A program made the position numbers and the translations under genes. From positions 868,001-932,000 of the forward strand of contig OY970377.1 of NCBI GenBank assembly GCA_963718775.1: DNA of 64,000 nucleotides, in the 5' to 3' direction. Shown here one piece after another: positions 61,559-64,000 of the stretch (positions within the stretch are counted from its first letter, which is position 1; every line of letters starts with the position of its first letter). The notes under the pieces are model-generated. The model was not told the DNA's origin. It was given only the letters and a program-made list of their open reading frames with translations, and did not search any database. The DNA is from VRUE01 sp963718775 (GTDB lineage: Bacteria; Actinomycetota; Thermoleophilia; Solirubrobacterales; 70-9).

Positions 61559-63998
61559 AGGCGGAGACGGTGCCCTGGAGGGTTGTCAGCCGGAACGTGC
61601 CTTCGACCTTGGCCAGGGTGTCCGTGACGCCCGAGGGGGCTGTGAAGCCGGCTTCGGCTTTGTCGAAGAGGTCCTGGCGCCCGTCTTGGCGCTGGATCAG
61701 CACGTCGCCGGAGGCGAGCTCGGTGGCATTGGCGAGACCTGCCTGCGACCAGCCTGGGCCGAAACCGGTGTCGACGGCCGAGCCAGAGCTGTAGGCGCGG
61801 GTGAGTTCAAGGGGGGCCTTGCCCTTGTTGGTCAGGAGCAAGTCGCGGTGGGAGTAGGAGAGCTGGCCGGTGGCGAGGCTGACCGGATCGGCGCCCTCGC
61901 CGCACTGGGATCCCTTGCCTCGGCAGTGGGCGGCCGGTTCCGGCAGCTGGACGGCGGGTTTCCAGTCTACTTTCGAGTTAACCGAACTCCCACAGCCAGC
62001 AGGCTTTGGACCACTTGCGCAACCCCAGTCGTTATTGGGGGCAGCCAAGGTGCCAGTCCCGTTAAACGTCAGGCCATTTGCACCTCCCCGAAAACGATTC
62101 CATTCAATTTTCGGGCTGCCTGTAAGTACCTTGATTGCGTAATATTGGTTCCGAGAAAGAGTTGAGTTGGTAACAACAATCGACGGACCATTGCTTTCAA
62201 TAGCGCCAGAGTTCGATGGAGATCCGCCGAACTTCACTTCGACGTAATTGAGCACTGACGCGCCGCTGCCCGATTCGAATTTAATGTTTTTCCATTCACC
62301 GGTCGTTTTTTCTTCATCTCCGGTGAAGACGATCGGTTCTTCGGCGGTGCCTTCGGCTTTGAGGGTGCCTTTGACGATGATCGCTTTCGGCAGGAGGACG
62401 ACGCCGGGCTGGATGCTGAGGGTCACGCCCGCGGCGATCGTAAGGTCGCTGGAGAGATGCATCAGGGTGCCGGCGTCTTTCCAGGTCGAGCTGTGCGCGA
62501 CCGTGCCATCGACGTAGATGCCGTTGTTGGAGTTTGCGATCAGGGTGTTTTCGGTGATGTTGGTCGGGATGTCGGGGCCGCTGTAGGTGAGGCCGGTCCC
62601 CGAGGTGCCCACGATCGTGTTGCCGCTGAGGTCGGTGCCGACGGCACTGCCTGTGCCGTTGATGCCCACGTAGATGCCGCCGTTGCCGTATTCGACGTCG
62701 TTGTCGTGGATGTTGATTTCGCCGGACTCGCCGTTGCCGGCGGCGTAGCGGATCGCAGAACTACCGCCGTTGGCGCTGAAGCTATTGGCGGCGATCTCCG
62801 GGCTGCCTCCGTCCGGGCTGAGGATTCCGTAGCCCTTGTTCTTGTAGAAGACCGAGTTGGTGATCGTCGGGGATGCGGCGGAGATTTCCACCCCGCCCGA
62901 TCCGCTTATGAACCCCCCGTACTTCACTTCGACGTGATCGAGGACCGATTTGCCGCTGCCGGGTTCGAACTTGATGTTCTGCCACTCGCCCCACGCTTTT
63001 TCTTCATCTCCGGTGAAGACGATCGGTTCTTCGGCGGTGCCTTCGGCTTTGAGGGTGCCTTTGACGATGATCGCTTTCGGCAGGAGGACGACGCCGGGCT
63101 GGATGCTGAGGGTCACGCCCGCGGCGATCGTAAGGTCGCTGGAGAGATGCATCAGGGTGCCGGCGTCTTTCCAGGTCGAGCTGTGCGCGACCGTGCCATC
63201 GACGTAGATGCCGTTGTTGGAGTTTGCGATCAGGGTGTTTTCGGTGATGTTGGTCGGGATGTCGGGGCCGCTGTAGGTGATGCCGGTCCCCGAGGTGCCC
63301 ACGATCGTGTTGCCGCTGAGGTCGGTGCCGACGGCACTGCCTGTGCCGTTGATGCCCACGTAGATGCCGCCGTTGCCGTATTCGACGTCGTTGTCGTGGA
63401 TGTTGATTTCGCCGGACTCGCCGTTGCCGGCGGCGTAGCGGATCGCAGAACTACCGCCGTTGGCGCTGAAGCTATTGGCGGCGATCTCCGGGCTGCCTCC
63501 GTCCGGGCTGAGGATTCCGTAGCCCTTGTTCTTGTAGAAGACCGAGTTGGTGATCGTCGGGGATGCGGCGGAGATTTCCACCCCGCCCGATCCGCTTATG
63601 AACCCCCCGTACTTCACTTCGACGTGATCGAGGACCGATTTGCCGCTGCCGGGTTCGAACTTGATGTTCTGCCACTCGCCCCACGCTTTTTCTTCGTCTC
63701 CGGTGAAGACGATCGGTTCTTCGGCGGTGCCTTCGGCTTTGAGGGTGCCTTTGACGATGATGGCGTTGGCTTTGAATTTGACGTCTGGCTGGACTGTGAG
63801 CGTCACGCCCGATTCGATCGTGGAGGTGCCGGTGTAGGGGTTACCGGCAGGTGCGAGCGTCGTGTTTTCTTTGATCGTTGACGGAAGAACCGTTGCGGCG
63901 GCGACCGAGGGTGCAACCAGGAGCAGGGCGAGTGCAACGACGAGAGCGGCGCATTGAGCTACTGGTCGGTGGCGATGCTTTCCCACGCGTCGCTCCAA
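61521..63998 (-). CDS. N-terminal part of the RHS protein: signal peptide, beta-helix repeats, RHS entry domain
   Basis: About 825 residues. A signal peptide ('CAALVVALALLLVAPSVAAA') starts within the last bases of the window (TTG 63998, GTG 63986, or just beyond). A right-handed beta-helix of the pectate-lyase/NosD type follows, with 'GVTLTVQPDVKFKANAIIVKGTLKAEGT' and 'PTITNSVFYKNKGYGI', two 230-residue units being almost identical. The last 120 residues ('DPVSLATGQLSYSHRDLLL', 'FGPGWSQAGL') are the DUF6531-like entrance to RHS repeats. A frameshift at 61552-61553 separates it from the YD repeats. Secreted or cell-surface. Confidence 0.85.
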   Translation of the reverse strand: MERRVGKHRHRPVAQCAALVVALALLLVAPSVAAATVLPSTIKENTTLAPAGNPYTGTSTIESGVTLTVQPDVKFKANAIIVKGTLKAEGTAEEPIVFTGDEEKAWGEWQNIKFEPGSGKSVLDHVEVKYGGFISGSGGVEISAASPTITNSVFYKNKGYGILSPDGGSPEIAANSFSANGGSSAIRYAAGNGESGEINIHDNDVEYGNGGIYVGINGTGSAVGTDLSGNTIVGTSGTGITYSGPDIPTNITENTLIANSNNGIYVDGTVAHSSTWKDAGTLMHLSSDLTIAAGVTLSIQPGVVLLPKAIIVKGTLKAEGTAEEPIVFTGDEEKAWGEWQNIKFEPGSGKSVLDHVEVKYGGFISGSGGVEISAASPTITNSVFYKNKGYGILSPDGGSPEIAANSFSANGGSSAIRYAAGNGESGEINIHDNDVEYGNGGIYVGINGTGSAVGTDLSGNTIVGTSGTGLTYSGPDIPTNITENTLIANSNNGIYVDGTVAHSSTWKDAGTLMHLSSDLTIAAGVTLSIQPGVVLLPKAIIVKGTLKAEGTAEEPIVFTGDEEKTTGEWKNIKFESGSGASVLNYVEVKFGGSPSNSGAIESNGPSIVVTNSTLSRNQYYAIKVLTGSPKIEWNRFRGGANGLTFNGTGTLAAPNNDWGCASGPKPAGCGSSVNSKVDWKPAVQLPEPAAHCRGKGSQCGEGADPVSLATGQLSYSHRDLLLTNKGKAPLELTRAYSSGSAVDTGFGPGWSQAGLANATELASGDVLIQRQDGRQDLFDKAEAGFTAPSGVTDTLAKVEGTFRLTTLQGTVSAFDFERPDRLDHR
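62311..63762 (-). repeat. Tandem 690-bp duplication in the beta-helix region
   Basis: 62311-63000 and 63001-63690 appear identical except for one base (AGGCCGGT against ATGCCGGT near 62592/63282). A third, partial copy covers 63691 to about 63762, with one early difference (CTTCGTCTCC). The unit is 230 codons, preserving frame. Near-zero divergence at silent sites indicates a very recent duplication, or a repeat that could confuse assembly. Confidence 0.92.
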
Positions 63999-64000
63999 CC

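Overview
The window is about 70% G+C, with long alternating operons, many GTG/TTG starts and 4-base stop/start overlaps. Gene content points to an actinomycete-grade high-GC bacterium, most likely class Thermoleophilia (Solirubrobacterales). Supporting genes are a paired ArsA-type ATPase operon, a DipZ-like thiol-disulfide protein, a Rv1264-type adenylate cyclase, a short-chain acyl-CoA mutase with MeaB, and an ETF/ETF-QO operon. The taxon is an inference; no rRNA or tRNA gene was seen.

Layout. 0-3 kb: 5'-truncated membrane diguanylate cyclase, TetR regulator and alpha/beta hydrolase. 3.2-7.3 kb: minus-strand envelope-sugar operon (DegT aminotransferase, a fused sugar epimerase/glycosyltransferase, NodB deacetylase). 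7.5-11.1 kb: accessory stretch with an IS110-family element, a DMT-type membrane protein, an AT-rich patch, a secreted crystallin/I36-like protein and a hypothetical gene. 11.3-25.8 kb: acyl-CoA catabolism, with ETF-QO/EtfA/EtfB, both subunits of an isobutyryl-CoA-mutase-like enzyme, thiolase, PaaI thioesterase, aldehyde dehydrogenase and acyl-CoA dehydrogenase, plus PepA and an HxlR regulator. 25.9-30.5 kb: DipZ-like protein divergent from a cassette of two SipW-type exported proteins, an accessory protein and their ER/SipW-type signal peptidase. 30.5-38 kb: PRC-barrel protein, MeaB, hexapeptide acyltransferase, small membrane proteins, XRE regulator, and a methyltransferase/GH57/GT4 polysaccharide operon. 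37.7-45 kb: minus-strand ParA-FtsZ-gamma-glutamyltransferase-adenylate cyclase operon, divergent from two ArsA-like ATPases. 45-48.5 kb: secreted CHAP protein with five 47-residue repeats, a large hypothetical and an HxlR regulator. 48.6-57.5 kb: type IV pilus locus (three prepilin-like proteins, PilM, PilN, PilO, one extra inner-membrane protein, prepilin peptidase) interrupted by a VapBC-like toxin-antitoxin pair. 57.6-64 kb: a very large secreted beta-helix/RHS-repeat protein and a small membrane protein that could be its immunity partner.

How the genes fit together. The mutase, MeaB, acyl-CoA dehydrogenase, thiolase and ETF/ETF-QO would form a short/branched acyl-CoA oxidation route delivering electrons to quinone. 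The pilus, RHS, CHAP and SipW-type cassettes are all surface or secreted systems.

Most unusual observations. (1) A 66-bp nearly identical element, a perfect 20-bp inverted repeat in one copy, lies in frame inside the disordered N-termini of both ftsZ and the adjacent parA. (2) A perfect 17-18-bp inverted repeat with a 19-nt loop occurs twice, each time in a divergent intergenic region beside a regulator gene. (3) About a dozen single-base frameshifts are concentrated between 48.9 and 61.6 kb, in the pilus and RHS genes. (4) The SipW-type export cassette. (5) A single-polypeptide epimerase-glycosyltransferase fusion.
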